Of a stretch of 64,000 nucleotides of DNA, positions 37,268 through 45,875 are shown piece after piece (positions within the stretch are counted from its first letter, which is position 1; each line of letters opens with the position of its first letter). The notes beneath the pieces are model-generated. The model saw only the letters and a program-made list of their open reading frames with translations. It was not told where the DNA came from and ran no database searches. Position numbers and translations under genes: made by a program. The stretch comes from Pseudomonas sp. GCEP-101 (lineage in GTDB: Bacteria > Pseudomonadota > Gammaproteobacteria > Pseudomonadales > Pseudomonadaceae): the NCBI RefSeq assembly GCF_025133575.1, contig NZ_CP104011.1, positions 1,302,001-1,366,000 on the forward strand. The letters are read 5' to 3'.

Positions 37268-37293
37268 AAGGCCTCCTTCGGGAGGCCTTTTTT
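37268..37293 (+). terminator. Terminator of glnA
   Basis: AAGGCCTCC-TTC-GGGAGGCCTT is followed by a T run (TTTTTT at 37288-37293), 31 bases after the glnA stop. Confidence 0.92.
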
Positions 37294-37343
37294 ATGGGCT
37301 CAGGAAAGCGGACGCGCCTTGTAAGGGCGCGCCATGCGCGCGA

Positions 37344-37463
37344 TCGCGGGCGTGGCCCGCTCCTACAGGTCCGGGCTGAATCCCTGCAGGAGCGAGCTTG
37401 CTCGCGAACGGATTTCCCGGCAACGCCGGTGCCGGGCGGTTCGCGAGCAAGCTCGCTCCTACG
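37344..37463. repeat. REP cluster between glnA and the MscS-type gene
   Basis: A variant arm CGATCGCGGGCGTGGCCCGCTC-CTAC (from 37344) precedes a full REPIN (37386-37463). The REPIN centre holds its own small palindrome (CCCGG...CCGGG). Confidence 0.8.
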
Positions 37464-37476
37464 AAGAGCCGCAGGA

Positions 37477-39684
37477 TCAGATGCCACCGTCCGCCGGCGC
37501 GCCGTGTTCCTCGTCGTCCTCGCGGCGCGGCTTGCGCATGCGTGAGAGCTGCACGTTCAGGCGTGGCATGGAGAGTTCCAGCCCCGCCTTGTCGAGCTTC
37601 TGCCGCAGGCGCAGGTTGAAGGCGCGCTGCACCTCCCACTGGCGAATGGGCGCGGTCTTGAAGCGGAAGCGCAGGATCGCCTGGCCGGCGTCGAAGCTCT
37701 CGATGCCCTGGATTTCCAGCGGCGACCAGATGGCGCGGTTGATGGTGCGGTCGCCGCGCAACTCGCCGGAGACCTCCTTGACCAGCGCCAGCGCATCGTC
37801 GATGGGCATGGTCGCCGGCACCGGCCAGCGGAACATGGCGTAGCCGAACTGCCGCGAGTAGTTCTTGATGCTCTTGATCTCGCTGAACGGGATGGTGTGC
37901 ACCACGCCGTCCAGGTCGCGCAGGCGCACGGTGCGGATGGTCAGGCCCTCCACCGTGCCGAGGTGCCCGCCGACGTCCACGTAGTCGTCGATGGACAGCG
38001 AGTCCTCGATGATGATGAACAGGCCGGTGATCAGGTCCGCCACCAGCGACTGCGCACCGAAGCCGATGGCCAGGCCGATGACGCCGGCACCGGCGAGCAG
38101 CGGCGTGACGTTCATGCCCATGTTGGCCAGGGCGACGATCAGCGCGATCACCGCGATGGTCACGAACAGCACGTTGCGGATCAGCGGCAGCATGGTCAGG
38201 GCGCGGGCATTGGCGCTCTTCTTGCCGCCCAGCCCGAGGCTGTGCTGCACCGCAGTGTCGGTGAGAATCCACACCAGCCAGGCGACCAGCAGCGTGGTGC
38301 CGAAGCTGAACAGCTTGAGGCTGATCTGCGAACCATCGCCCTCGGCGAAGCGGATCAGCGACATGCCCCACACGCGCAGGCCGATCTCCAGGAAGAACAA
38401 CAGGCTGGCGAGGTGCAGCAGCGTGTAGCCGAAGTTCTGCAACTGCTCGATGTACGGCGCATGCCGGCGCGCGCCGCGCCGTGTCGAGCGCAGGTGGGCG
38501 CGGCGGATCAGCCCGTTGACGGTCATCGCCACCACCGCCACGGCGGCGCAGACCAGGGCGCGCCGCAGGGCATAGCTGCTGTCGCCGGCGGTAACGATGG
38601 TGGCGAACAGCGAGATGCCCACCAGCACCAGCACGGGCAGGAACCAGATCGAGCCGATCAGCTCCACCAGGTCGCTCAGGCCACGGCGCTTCAGGCGACG
38701 CTCCAGCGGCTGGTTGCGGATCAGATGGGCGATGGGCCGGCGGAATTGCAGGACGAACAAGGCGGTGAGCAGCGCCGCGCAGATGTTCGCCAGCGAGCCG
38801 ACGAACAGCGAGATGTTCATGCCCAGGCTCTCGATCACCCGCGGGTCGTGCATCACCTCGCCCAGCGCGGCGAGGCTGCCGATCAGCCACAACGGGCGGA
38901 AGGCGCGGCGCCGCAGGATGTCCAGGGCCCGCATGCGGTGCGGGCCGCTGAGCAGCGACAGGGAAATCACGCACAGCGCCGAGAACAGCGTGCCGCACAC
39001 CAGGGTGTAGGCGATCACCATGGCCACCAGCTTGCCGAGCGAACTGGGCAGCACCACGGACAGGTAGACGGTGATCAGGAAGGCCACCAGCCAGGGGCCC
39101 AGCTTGCGCAGGGCGAACAGCAGCAGGTCGCGGGTCTTGGGGTGCTGGGGCAGCTCGCTCTCCAGGCCGAAGCGCTGGCGCATGCGCCCGGCGAGCCAGC
39201 GCAGGCCCAGGGCGACGCAGGCCCAGATGAGGATCACCAGGGCGAAATCGAGGATCATCCCCGGCCACTCGGCCAGCGACGGCGTGCGCGCGTCCAACTC
39301 GTAGCCGGCGCCCTGGAACAGCTCGGACCAGCGCACCACGGGGCTGTTGGCACCCTCGAACTGCCGCTCCAGGCTGCCCAGGGTGTCGCCGATCAACCCG
39401 AGCACGCCGCCCTGGTCCTCGGAGCTCTTCTGCGTGGCGTCGCGCAGTTGCTTGAGCTTTTTCAACAGGTCGGCGCGCTGCTGGTCATTCTCCAGGGTCT
39501 TGATCACCTGGTTCAGCGACTGCTCCAGCTGGGCGTCGCTGACCTTCGCCTCGCCACTGCCCGTCACCCCGGCCAGCGGCCCGGGAAGCGCCGCCTGCGC
39601 CGGTCCGGCGCCGCACCAGCCCAGACCCAGGCAGCACAGCAACAGCCACTGACGAAGCAGGTAACGAATTGGAATCACAGACAT
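37477..39684 (-). CDS. Large MscS-family mechanosensitive channel
   Basis: A 735-residue member of the MscS superfamily. It has a signal peptide, a periplasmic helical region with a coiled stretch (QVIKTLENDQQRADLLKKLK), about ten transmembrane segments, and the MscS core. The pore helix TM3 is recognisable (TPLLAGAGVIGLAIGFGAQ, near residue 545), followed by the beta domain IEDSLSIDDYVDVGGHLGTVE. The extra N-terminal segments place it with MscM/YjeP- or YbiO-like channels that open on hypo-osmotic shock. ATG 39684 is preferred over a TTG nine bases upstream. The charged tail (KPRREDDEEHG) is unremarkable. Confidence 0.85.
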   Translation of the reverse strand: MSVIPIRYLLRQWLLLCCLGLGWCGAGPAQAALPGPLAGVTGSGEAKVSDAQLEQSLNQVIKTLENDQQRADLLKKLKQLRDATQKSSEDQGGVLGLIGDTLGSLERQFEGANSPVVRWSELFQGAGYELDARTPSLAEWPGMILDFALVILIWACVALGLRWLAGRMRQRFGLESELPQHPKTRDLLLFALRKLGPWLVAFLITVYLSVVLPSSLGKLVAMVIAYTLVCGTLFSALCVISLSLLSGPHRMRALDILRRRAFRPLWLIGSLAALGEVMHDPRVIESLGMNISLFVGSLANICAALLTALFVLQFRRPIAHLIRNQPLERRLKRRGLSDLVELIGSIWFLPVLVLVGISLFATIVTAGDSSYALRRALVCAAVAVVAMTVNGLIRRAHLRSTRRGARRHAPYIEQLQNFGYTLLHLASLLFFLEIGLRVWGMSLIRFAEGDGSQISLKLFSFGTTLLVAWLVWILTDTAVQHSLGLGGKKSANARALTMLPLIRNVLFVTIAVIALIVALANMGMNVTPLLAGAGVIGLAIGFGAQSLVADLITGLFIIIEDSLSIDDYVDVGGHLGTVEGLTIRTVRLRDLDGVVHTIPFSEIKSIKNYSRQFGYAMFRWPVPATMPIDDALALVKEVSGELRGDRTINRAIWSPLEIQGIESFDAGQAILRFRFKTAPIRQWEVQRAFNLRLRQKLDKAGLELSMPRLNVQLSRMRKPRREDDEEHGAPADGGI

Positions 39685-39877
39685 ACCCCACAACCATGGA
39701 CAATGACGCTCGCCGCATCATACAGACGCCGGCGCCAGGCTCGGACCCGTCCCACGCAGGAAAGGTCCCCCGGCGAGCAGCAGCGCACAACGCGCGGCGC
39801 CCTCCTGAAAGACAATAGGCAACTTGCCAGCCGCCGCCGGCGGTGCAAGGCTTGGCACGACCATCCGGAGATTCTTC

Positions 39878-40426
39878 ATGCGCCTGATCCTTACCGCCCT
39901 GCTGCTCGCCGCCGCATTGCCAGCCAGCGCGCAGATCTACAAGTACACCGACGCCGACGGCAAGACGGTGTTCACCAACCAGCCCCCCACCGACGTCGAC
40001 GCCAAGCCGGTGGAACTGCCGCCGACCAACACCGTCGGCCCGCAGGCGCCGGTCGTTGCGCCGAGCGACAGCGACACGGGCAGCCAAGCCAGCAACACCT
40101 ACGCCATTCTCGCCCTGAGCAACCTGCCCGATGACGAGGCGCTGCGGCAGAACAACGGCACCTTCACGGTCAACGTGGTGGTGCAGCCGGCCCTGTCGCC
40201 GGCCCATCAACTGCAACTGGTCCTCGACGGCCAGCCCTACGGCGCACCGACCAGCAGCACCAGCATCGGCCTGGACAACCTCGACCGCGGCGACCACACC
40301 CTGGCGGTCCAGGTACTGCAAGGCAGCCGCGTGATCCAGGCCAGCGCGCCGGTGAGCTTCACCCTGCAGCGCATCAGCACCCACAGCCCGCAACGACCGA
40401 AAGTCCAACCCCGGGTGGGCGGCTGA
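39878..40426 (+). CDS. DUF4124 domain protein, first of a pair
   Basis: A 182-residue secreted protein. A signal peptide (LILTALLLAAALPASA) is followed by the DUF4124 motif QIYKYTDADGKTVFTNQPP, and then by a second beta-rich domain (NGTFTVNVVVQPAL, LVLDGQPYG, DRGDHTLAVQVL). The same two-domain arrangement recurs in the next gene, so the two arose by duplication. ATG 39878 gives the signal peptide. Function unknown; periplasmic. It lies just upstream of ntrBC, an arrangement conserved in P. aeruginosa as far as I recall. Confidence 0.85.
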   Translation: MRLILTALLLAAALPASAQIYKYTDADGKTVFTNQPPTDVDAKPVELPPTNTVGPQAPVVAPSDSDTGSQASNTYAILALSNLPDDEALRQNNGTFTVNVVVQPALSPAHQLQLVLDGQPYGAPTSSTSIGLDNLDRGDHTLAVQVLQGSRVIQASAPVSFTLQRISTHSPQRPKVQPRVGG

Positions 40427-40428
40427 CG

Positions 40429-41019
40429 ATGCGCCTGCTGCTGACCCTCCTGTTGTCGACCCTGCTGTCGGCGCTGAGCTGCCTGCCGGCCAGCGCCGAG
40501 GTGTACACCTACATCGACAAGGAAGGTAATCGCGTCTTCACCGACCAGCCACCGCGCGGCAACGCGCAGAAACTGCAACTGGCGCCGACCAACGCCCAGC
40601 CGGGCGCCCCCAATGGCGTGCGCATGCCGCCGCCGCTCTATGCCCCGGCCACCCCGGCGCTGCCGCCCGGCCCGCCGGCGTACCAGCTGCTGCGCATCAT
40701 CGTGCCGGAGCCCGATGCCACCGTGCGGGCCAACGACGGTGCGCTGATCGTCTCCGCCACCAGCGACCCGGCCCTGCTCCCCGGCCACCTCTACCGCCTG
40801 CTGCTGGACGGCAAGCCGGTCGGCGAACCCGGCCGCAGCCCGGTATTCCCGCTGTACAACATCGACCGCGGCACCCATCAGTTATCGGTGGAGATCGTCG
40901 ATACCCTTGGGCGCACCATCGAACAGACGCCCAACCAGCCCTTCCACATGTTCCGCGTCTCGATCGCCGAAGCGACCACCCTCGACGCCACGCCGGACTT
41001 CAACGCCGCCAGTCGTTGA
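40429..41019 (+). CDS. DUF4124 domain protein, second of a pair
   Basis: A 196-residue paralogue of the preceding protein, starting two bases after its stop. It has a signal peptide (LLLTLLLSTLLSALSCLPASA), DUF4124 (EVYTYIDKEGNRVFTDQPP), a proline-rich linker (residues about 60-85), then the second domain with ANDGALIVSATSDPAL, LLLDGKPVG and DRGTHQLSVEIV. The long Pro/Ala linker is absent from the first copy. It is probably in an operon with it and possibly read into by upstream ntrBC-region transcripts; role unknown. Confidence 0.85.
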   Translation: MRLLLTLLLSTLLSALSCLPASAEVYTYIDKEGNRVFTDQPPRGNAQKLQLAPTNAQPGAPNGVRMPPPLYAPATPALPPGPPAYQLLRIIVPEPDATVRANDGALIVSATSDPALLPGHLYRLLLDGKPVGEPGRSPVFPLYNIDRGTHQLSVEIVDTLGRTIEQTPNQPFHMFRVSIAEATTLDATPDFNAASR

Positions 41020-41043
41020 GTCCGGCGCACCGGTCAGCACAAA

Positions 41044-41060
41044 TGCACCATAACGGTGCA
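41044..41060. promoter_or_regulatory. Perfect NtrC palindrome upstream of ntrB
   Basis: TGCACC-ATAAC-GGTGCA matches the NtrC consensus exactly. It is about 120 bases upstream of a sigma-54-like promoter and 167 before the ntrB start, pointing to autoregulation of ntrBC. Confidence 0.9.
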
Positions 41061-41176
41061 TATGCCTGCACCACTTTCTATACTCTCCCCATTTCAGGTC
41101 ACGCTCGAGGGCCGATCCGGCCGTCCGCGCACCGCCAATCAGCGCGGTGCCGCTAAATACGCGTCTTTTCAGGGCC

Positions 41177-41192
41177 TGGTTTGCTTTTTGCA
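41177..41192 (+). promoter_or_regulatory. Sigma-54-like promoter of ntrBC
   Basis: TGGTTT-GCTTT-TTGCA keeps the essential GG and GC with correct spacing and lies 35 bases before the ntrB ATG. The -24 block is not consensus beyond GG, so strength is uncertain. Confidence 0.65.
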
Positions 41193-41226
41193 TTTTCCCG
41201 CACAGTCTTGGGACATCTCCTACACC

Positions 41227-42303
41227 ATGCCTACAGAAACCCAGCTCCGCCTGTTGCTCGACAACCTCACCACGGCGGTGATCCTGCTCAATGCCGAGCT
41301 GCGCCTGGAGTACATGAACCCGGCGGCGGAAATGCTGCTGGCGGTCAGCGGCCAGCGCAGCCACGGGCAGTTCATCAGCGAGCTGTTCACCGAATCGCCC
41401 GAGGCGCTGCAGTCGCTGCGCCAGGCGGTGGAAGAGGCGCACCCGTTCACCAAGCGCGAGGCGACCCTGACTTCGCTGACCGGCCAGACCATCACTGTGG
41501 ACTACGCGGTGACGCCGATCCTCGACCGCCGCAACACCCTGCTGCTGCTGGAAGTGCACCCGCGCGACCGACTGCTGCGGATCACCAAGGAAGAGGCCCA
41601 GCTCTCCAAGCAGGAGACCACCAAGCTGCTGGTGCGCGGCCTGGCCCACGAGATCAAGAACCCGCTGGGCGGCATTCGCGGCGCGGCACAGCTGCTGTCC
41701 CGCGAGCTGCCGGACGAATCGCTCAAGGACTACACCAACGTCATCATCGAAGAAGCCGACCGCCTGAGGAACCTGGTGGACCGCATGCTCGGCTCGAACA
41801 AGCTGCCGCAGCTCTCGGTGACCAACGTCCACGAAGTGCTGGAGCGCGTCTGCAGCCTGGTGGAAGCCGAAACCCAGGGCAGCATCCCGCTGGTGCGCGA
41901 CTACGACCCGAGCATCCCCGACCTGCTGATCGACCGCGAGCAGATGATCCAGGCGGTGCTCAACATCGTGCGCAACGCCATGCAGGCGATTGCCGCGCAG
42001 AACGAACTCAAGCTGGGGCGCATCACCCTGCGCACCCGCACCCTGCGCCAGTTCACCATCGGCCACACGCGCCACCGCCTGGTGTGCAAGGTCGAGATCA
42101 TCGACAACGGTCCCGGCATCCCGGCTGAACTGCAGGACACCATCTTCTATCCCATGGTCAGCGGCCGCGCCGACGGCACCGGCCTGGGTCTTGCGATTAC
42201 CCAGAACATCATCAGCCAGCACCAGGGCTTGATCGAATGCGAGAGCCATCCCGGCCACACCGTGTTCAGTCTGTTCCTGCCCCTGGAACAAGGAGTCCAT
42301 TGA
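41227..42303 (+). CDS. ntrB: Nitrogen regulation sensor histidine kinase
   Basis: A 358-residue soluble kinase: an N-terminal PAS domain (about residues 5-110), the phospho-accepting histidine in RGLAHEIKNPLGG (His141), the N box (VLNIVRNAMQAI), and the G boxes (DNGPGIP, GRADGTGLGLAI). There is no transmembrane segment, as expected for a GlnB/GlnK-controlled kinase. ATG 41227 begins the PAS domain; the in-frame extension to 41056 crosses the promoter. It phosphorylates NtrC under nitrogen limitation and is two bases from ntrC. Confidence 0.95.
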   Translation: MPTETQLRLLLDNLTTAVILLNAELRLEYMNPAAEMLLAVSGQRSHGQFISELFTESPEALQSLRQAVEEAHPFTKREATLTSLTGQTITVDYAVTPILDRRNTLLLLEVHPRDRLLRITKEEAQLSKQETTKLLVRGLAHEIKNPLGGIRGAAQLLSRELPDESLKDYTNVIIEEADRLRNLVDRMLGSNKLPQLSVTNVHEVLERVCSLVEAETQGSIPLVRDYDPSIPDLLIDREQMIQAVLNIVRNAMQAIAAQNELKLGRITLRTRTLRQFTIGHTRHRLVCKVEIIDNGPGIPAELQDTIFYPMVSGRADGTGLGLAITQNIISQHQGLIECESHPGHTVFSLFLPLEQGVH

Positions 42304-42305
42304 CC

Positions 42306-43736
42306 ATGAGCCGATCAGAGACCGTCTGGATCGTCGACGACGACCGCTCCATCCGCTGGGTACTGGAAAAGGCCCTGCAGCAGGAAGGCATGACCACGGT
42401 CAGCTTCGACAGCGCCGACAGCGTGATGAGCCGCCTGGGCCGGCAGCAGCCGGACGTGATCATCTCCGACATCCGCATGCCCGGCGCCAGCGGCCTGGAC
42501 CTGCTGGCGCAGATCCGCGAAGTGCACCCGCGCCTGCCGGTGATCATCATGACCGCGCATTCGGACCTGGACAGCGCGGTGGCCTCCTACCAGGGCGGCG
42601 CCTTCGAATACCTGCCCAAGCCGTTCGACGTCGACGAAGCGGTCTCCCTGGTCAAGCGCGCCAACCAGCACGCCCAGGAACAACAGGGCCTGGAAGCGCC
42701 GGCCAACCAGACGCGCACCCCGGAGATCATCGGCGAAGCGCCGGCGATGCAGGAGGTGTTCCGCGCCATCGGCCGCCTCTCCCACTCCAACATCACCGTG
42801 CTGATCAACGGCGAATCCGGCACCGGCAAGGAGCTGGTCGCCCACGCCCTGCACCGCCACAGCCCGCGCGCGGCCTCGCCGTTCATCGCCCTGAACATGG
42901 CGGCGATTCCCAAGGACCTGATGGAATCCGAGCTGTTCGGCCATGAAAAAGGCGCCTTCACCGGCGCGGCCAACCAGCGTCGCGGGCGCTTCGAGCAGGC
43001 CGACGGCGGCTCGCTGTTCCTCGACGAGATCGGCGACATGCCCGCCGATACCCAGACCCGCCTGCTGCGCGTGCTGGCCGACGGCGAGTTCTACCGCGTC
43101 GGCGGCCACACCCCGGTGAAGGTGGATGTACGGATCATCGCCGCGACCCACCAGAACCTGGAAAACCTCGTGCGCGAGGGCAAGTTCCGCGAGGACCTGT
43201 TCCACCGCCTGAACGTCATCCGCGTGCACATCCCGCGCCTGGCCGACCGCCGCGAGGACATCCCGGCGCTGGCCCGCCACTTCCTCGCCCGCGCCGCCCA
43301 GGAACTGGCAGTGGAACCCAAGCTGCTGAAGCCGGAAACCGAGGAATACCTGAAGAACCTCGGCTGGCCGGGCAACGTGCGCCAGCTGGAAAACACCTGC
43401 CGCTGGATCACCGTCATGGCCTCCGGCCGCGAGGTGCACATCGACGACCTGCCGCCGGAGTTGATGACCCAGCCCCAGGACAGCGTGCCGGCCGCCAACT
43501 GGGAACAGGCCCTGCGCCACTGGGCCGACCAGGCGCTGGCGCGCGGCCAGTCCAGCCTGCTGGACACCGCCGTGCCGGCCTTCGAGCGGATCATGATCGA
43601 GACCGCGCTCAAGCACACCGCCGGCCGCCGCCGCGACGCCGCCGTGCTGCTGGGCTGGGGCCGCAACACCCTGACCCGCAAGATCAAGGAACTGGGCATG
43701 AAGATCGACGGCCCGGACGAGGATGGCGAGGACTGA
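42306..43736 (+). CDS. ntrC: Nitrogen regulation response regulator, sigma-54 activator
   Basis: A 476-residue NtrC. The receiver domain has acidic Asp11-13 and phospho-acceptor Asp55 in [10 protein letters not shown]. The central AAA+ domain has Walker A GESGTGKE, the sigma-54-contacting GAFTGA loop, and [10 protein letters not shown]. The C-terminal Fis-type HTH reads [20 protein letters not shown]. It binds the palindromes upstream of glnA and ntrB in this window and may bind the half-sites before hutU. ATG 42306 is two bases after the ntrB stop; the in-frame extension inside ntrB is rejected. Confidence 0.96.
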   Translation: MSRSETVWIVDDDRSIRWVLEKALQQEGMTTVSFDSADSVMSRLGRQQPDVIISDIRMPGASGLDLLAQIREVHPRLPVIIMTAHSDLDSAVASYQGGAFEYLPKPFDVDEAVSLVKRANQHAQEQQGLEAPANQTRTPEIIGEAPAMQEVFRAIGRLSHSNITVLINGESGTGKELVAHALHRHSPRAASPFIALNMAAIPKDLMESELFGHEKGAFTGAANQRRGRFEQADGGSLFLDEIGDMPADTQTRLLRVLADGEFYRVGGHTPVKVDVRIIAATHQNLENLVREGKFREDLFHRLNVIRVHIPRLADRREDIPALARHFLARAAQELAVEPKLLKPETEEYLKNLGWPGNVRQLENTCRWITVMASGREVHIDDLPPELMTQPQDSVPAANWEQALRHWADQALARGQSSLLDTAVPAFERIMIETALKHTAGRRRDAAVLLGWGRNTLTRKIKELGMKIDGPDEDGED

Positions 43737-43749
43737 GGTCCTGTCGCGA

Positions 43750-43777
43750 AAAAGGGGCCGGAAGGCCCCTTTTTTTG
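43750..43777 (+). terminator. Terminator of ntrBC
   Basis: AAAAGGGGCC-GGAA-GGCCCCTTTTTTT, 14 bases after the ntrC stop, with a clear U-tract. Confidence 0.92.
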
Positions 43778-43858
43778 TTCCATCGCGCGTCGCCGTATCC
43801 GCGGTGCCGGCTCAGGCCAATCGCGGACGGAGTCCGCTCCTACGCGCCAGATAACCCC

Positions 43859-43938
43859 TGTAGGAGCGAGCTTGCTCGCGAACCGCCCCACCACTGGCGC
43901 CGACGGATAGCCCGTTCGCGAGCAAGCTCGCTCCTACA
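43859..43938. repeat. REPIN between ntrC and trmL
   Basis: Full inverted REP arms around a 33-base centre. Just before it, 43819-43843 holds another REP variant (AATCGCGGACGGAGTCCGCTC-CTAC). The 458-bp gap 43737-44194 otherwise carries DnaA-box words and no supported gene. Confidence 0.85.
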
Positions 43939-43997
43939 GAAAGCGTGTAGCACCGCCGATGCCTCCTCACATACCTTCACTATCTATCCCCACAACC

Positions 43998-44131
43998 TGT
44001 GGATAACCCTGTGCACGGAACGGGGAAGGAACGTGCTACAGCCCAGAGCACGCGCGGTCTGTGGGTTTGCCTGGTTTCTGTGCAGGACTTTCCAGCTTGC
44101 CCACATCCACTGTGCGCCCGCCTGTGGATAA
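43998..44131. promoter_or_regulatory. Two perfect DnaA-box sequences
   Basis: TGTGGATAA, the complement of the DnaA box TTATCCACA, occurs at 43998-44006 and 44123-44131 in the same orientation, in a locally A/T-richer patch. A third is at 45751-45759. They could titrate DnaA or be coincidental; no origin features (AT-rich unwinding region, dnaA/dnaN) are near. Confidence 0.5.
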
Positions 44132-44194
44132 GCTTGGGGCAAGCCGCTGCCCTCCACGCCCGGCGCGGCTTTGCGCGGATCGATCAGAAAACGC

Positions 44195-44656
44195 TCAATC
44201 CATCGCGAAGCCGTGCTGACGCCAGGCTTCGTAGACGGTGACCGCCACGGTGTTGGACAGGTTCAGGCTGCGGCAACCGGGACGCATCGGCAGGCGCACG
44301 CGCTGTTCGGGGGGCAGCGCATCACGCACCTCCTCCGGCAGGCCACGGCTCTCCGGTCCGAACAGGAAGGCGTCGCCGCGGGCGTAGGCCACCTCGTGGA
44401 ACGGCTGCGAACCCTTGGTGGTGAAGGCGAACAGGCGCGGCCGGCCCAGCTGCTCCAGGCACTCCTCCAGCGTCGCGTAACGCTTCACGCTGGCGTACTC
44501 GTGGTAGTCCAGCCCGGCGCGGCGCAGGCGCTTGTCGTCCAACTCGAAGCCCAGCGGCTCGATCAGGTGCAGGCTGCAACCCGCGTTGGCGCACAGCCTG
44601 ATAATGTTGCCGGTATTGGGCGGGATTTCCGGTTGAAAAAGGATTACGTGGAACAT
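44195..44656 (-). CDS. trmL: tRNA (cytidine/uridine-34-2'-O)-methyltransferase
   Basis: A 153-residue SPOUT-family methyltransferase. The N-terminal FHVILFQPEIPPNTGNIIRL carries the conserved Asn-Thr-Gly-Asn, and the knot motifs FLFGPESRGLP and RSLNLSNTVAV form the SAM site. TrmL methylates the ribose at the wobble position of tRNA-Leu. ATG 44656 gives the standard short family start; the extension to 44794 overlaps the divergent gene. It is minus-strand and divergent from the next protein. Confidence 0.92.
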   Translation of the reverse strand: MFHVILFQPEIPPNTGNIIRLCANAGCSLHLIEPLGFELDDKRLRRAGLDYHEYASVKRYATLEECLEQLGRPRLFAFTTKGSQPFHEVAYARGDAFLFGPESRGLPEEVRDALPPEQRVRLPMRPGCRSLNLSNTVAVTVYEAWRQHGFAMD

Positions 44657-44708
44657 GCAGCGCTCCGAGCCTGAGAACGGCGGGCATTCTACCCCCGCGC
44701 AGGCGCAA

Positions 44709-45107
44709 ATGCGGCCCAGGCCCTGGCTGAAGGTGATGGTTTCGCTGGGCGTGCTCGGCCTGCTGCTGGGCCTGATGCTCGGCCGCCTGGTCAATCCGCC
44801 GCACGAAGGCCCGCCTCAGATCCTTGCCGTAGAGCCCTCGGCGACGGGGCTGGTACTCGTGCTGGACGCGCAGCCTGCCGTGCGTGCCGGACAACTGGAA
44901 GGCGCCCTGGCGTTGCACATCGCCGCCCGCGGCACGCCACAGCAGGGCCAGTTGCGGATCGGCGACGCGCCGGTGCGTTGGAAGCTGGAGCCACAGGAGA
45001 AGGGGGTTCTGCTGACGCTGCTGTCGACCCGGCGCCTGCAGGGCACCTGGAACAGCGCCGAGATCAAGGGCCAGTGGCGGCTGACGATCAGCGCGCGGCC
45101 CGAATAA
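44709..45107 (+). CDS. Hypothetical membrane-anchored protein
   Basis: A 132-residue protein with one N-terminal transmembrane helix (VMVSLGVLGLLLGLMLG, about residues 9-26) and a periplasmic beta-rich domain of about 100 residues. The pattern of alternating hydrophobics (LVLVLDAQPAV, LEGALALHIAA, GVLLTLLSTRRL) resembles a small beta-sandwich, but I do not recognise the family. The start could also be 44655, which would overlap the trmL start; 44709 is chosen because it places the membrane helix at the N-terminus, though its RBS is weak. Its stop codon is included in the first unit of the repeat array. Confidence 0.6.
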   Translation: MRPRPWLKVMVSLGVLGLLLGLMLGRLVNPPHEGPPQILAVEPSATGLVLVLDAQPAVRAGQLEGALALHIAARGTPQQGQLRIGDAPVRWKLEPQEKGVLLTLLSTRRLQGTWNSAEIKGQWRLTISARPE

Positions 45108-45388
45108 AAGCGGGGTTTTCCCGGCCTGCCTGGTCCGGGGCCCCGAAGTGGGAAGCGAACCCTCCGACGGAGGATCGCGGCATAAAAGAGGGGTTTCCCC
45201 GGCCTGCCTGTACCAGGACCCCTAACGGGTGCGCGGCGCGCCATGGACGCGCCTGCGGGCATAAAAAGGGGGTTTTCCCGGCCTGCCTGTACCAGGACCC
45301 CCGAACCGGTTGCGACGGCCACCGCTTCGGGTGGCACGCTCGCACGTTGTAAAAGAGGGGTTCCCCAGCCTGCCTGTACCGAGGCCCC
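45104..45388. repeat. Array of four ~40-bp direct repeats with unique spacers
   Basis: Units at 45104-45144, 45182-45222, 45261-45301 and 45350-45388 share ATAAAAGAGGGGTTT, CCCGGCCTGCCTG and TACCAGGACCCC with a few changes each. Spacers are 37, 38 and 48 bases and unrelated. Each unit can fold (GGGGTTTCCCC, CCTGTACCAGG, and outer GGGGT with ACCCC). On the minus strand each ends GGGGAAACCCC followed by CTTTTAT, terminator-like. There is no cas gene nearby and the repeats diverge, so this is not called a CRISPR. The rest of the 768-bp gap to 45875 has a REPIN, a DnaA word and the secB terminator. Confidence 0.8.
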
Positions 45389-45619
45389 TGAAATCGCTGT
45401 TGTCAGGGGTATTGCAGAGGGCGTGCCAAGATCGCCCCTGGTGTCGCACAGCACCTCGGCTGACCGCCTGAAAGCCAGTAACGACGGGGCTTTCGGCGGA
45501 TTTCCAAGAGCCCGTGCGCACACCGCGGAGCGGCCAATACCGAGGCAGCAGACCGCCACCCGCCTGCGCCCCTCTAGTGCGCACGCACCAAACTTGAACG
45601 CCGCGCGGCTGCGCTTTTT

Positions 45620-45700
45620 CTGTAGGAGCAAGCTTGCTCGCGAACAGCCGGTGTCCGCAGGCACTTGGAAAAGCGGTTCGCGAGCAAGCTCGCTCCTACG
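45620..45700. repeat. REPIN upstream of the secB terminator
   Basis: Inverted REP arms with one change in the left arm (GAGCAAGC for GAGCGAGC), around a 34-base centre. Confidence 0.82.
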
Positions 45701-45750
45701 AAGAGCCTGAGGCTTACTCACAGCATTCCTGGGCAACTGGGGGAACAGCC

Positions 45751-45759
45751 TGTGGATAA
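45751..45759. promoter_or_regulatory. Third DnaA-box sequence
   Basis: TGTGGATAA in the same orientation as the two boxes at 43998 and 44123. Confidence 0.4.
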
Positions 45760-45826
45760 ATGCGCGGAACCGAAGGGGCACATGGCTTGCGCGAGACCGA
45801 TCAAAAATTGACCAAACAAAACGCCA

Positions 45827-45857
45827 GACAAAGAAAAAGGCGCCCGAAGGCGCCTTT
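45827..45857 (-). terminator. Terminator of secB
   Basis: AAAGGCGCC-CGAA-GGCGCCTTT; on the minus strand a T-rich run (TTTTTCTTTG) follows. It begins 18 bases after the secB stop. Confidence 0.9.
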
Positions 45858-45875
45858 GTCATGCGGCCTCAGTGC

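Noticed and set aside
43999-44241. 80-residue open frame before trmL
   Set aside because: It starts inside a DnaA-box stretch, runs antisense into trmL, and has no recognisable domain.
45104-45388. CRISPR array
   Set aside because: Repeats differ from each other at several positions, spacers vary from 37 to 48 bases, there are only four units, and no cas gene or leader is seen.
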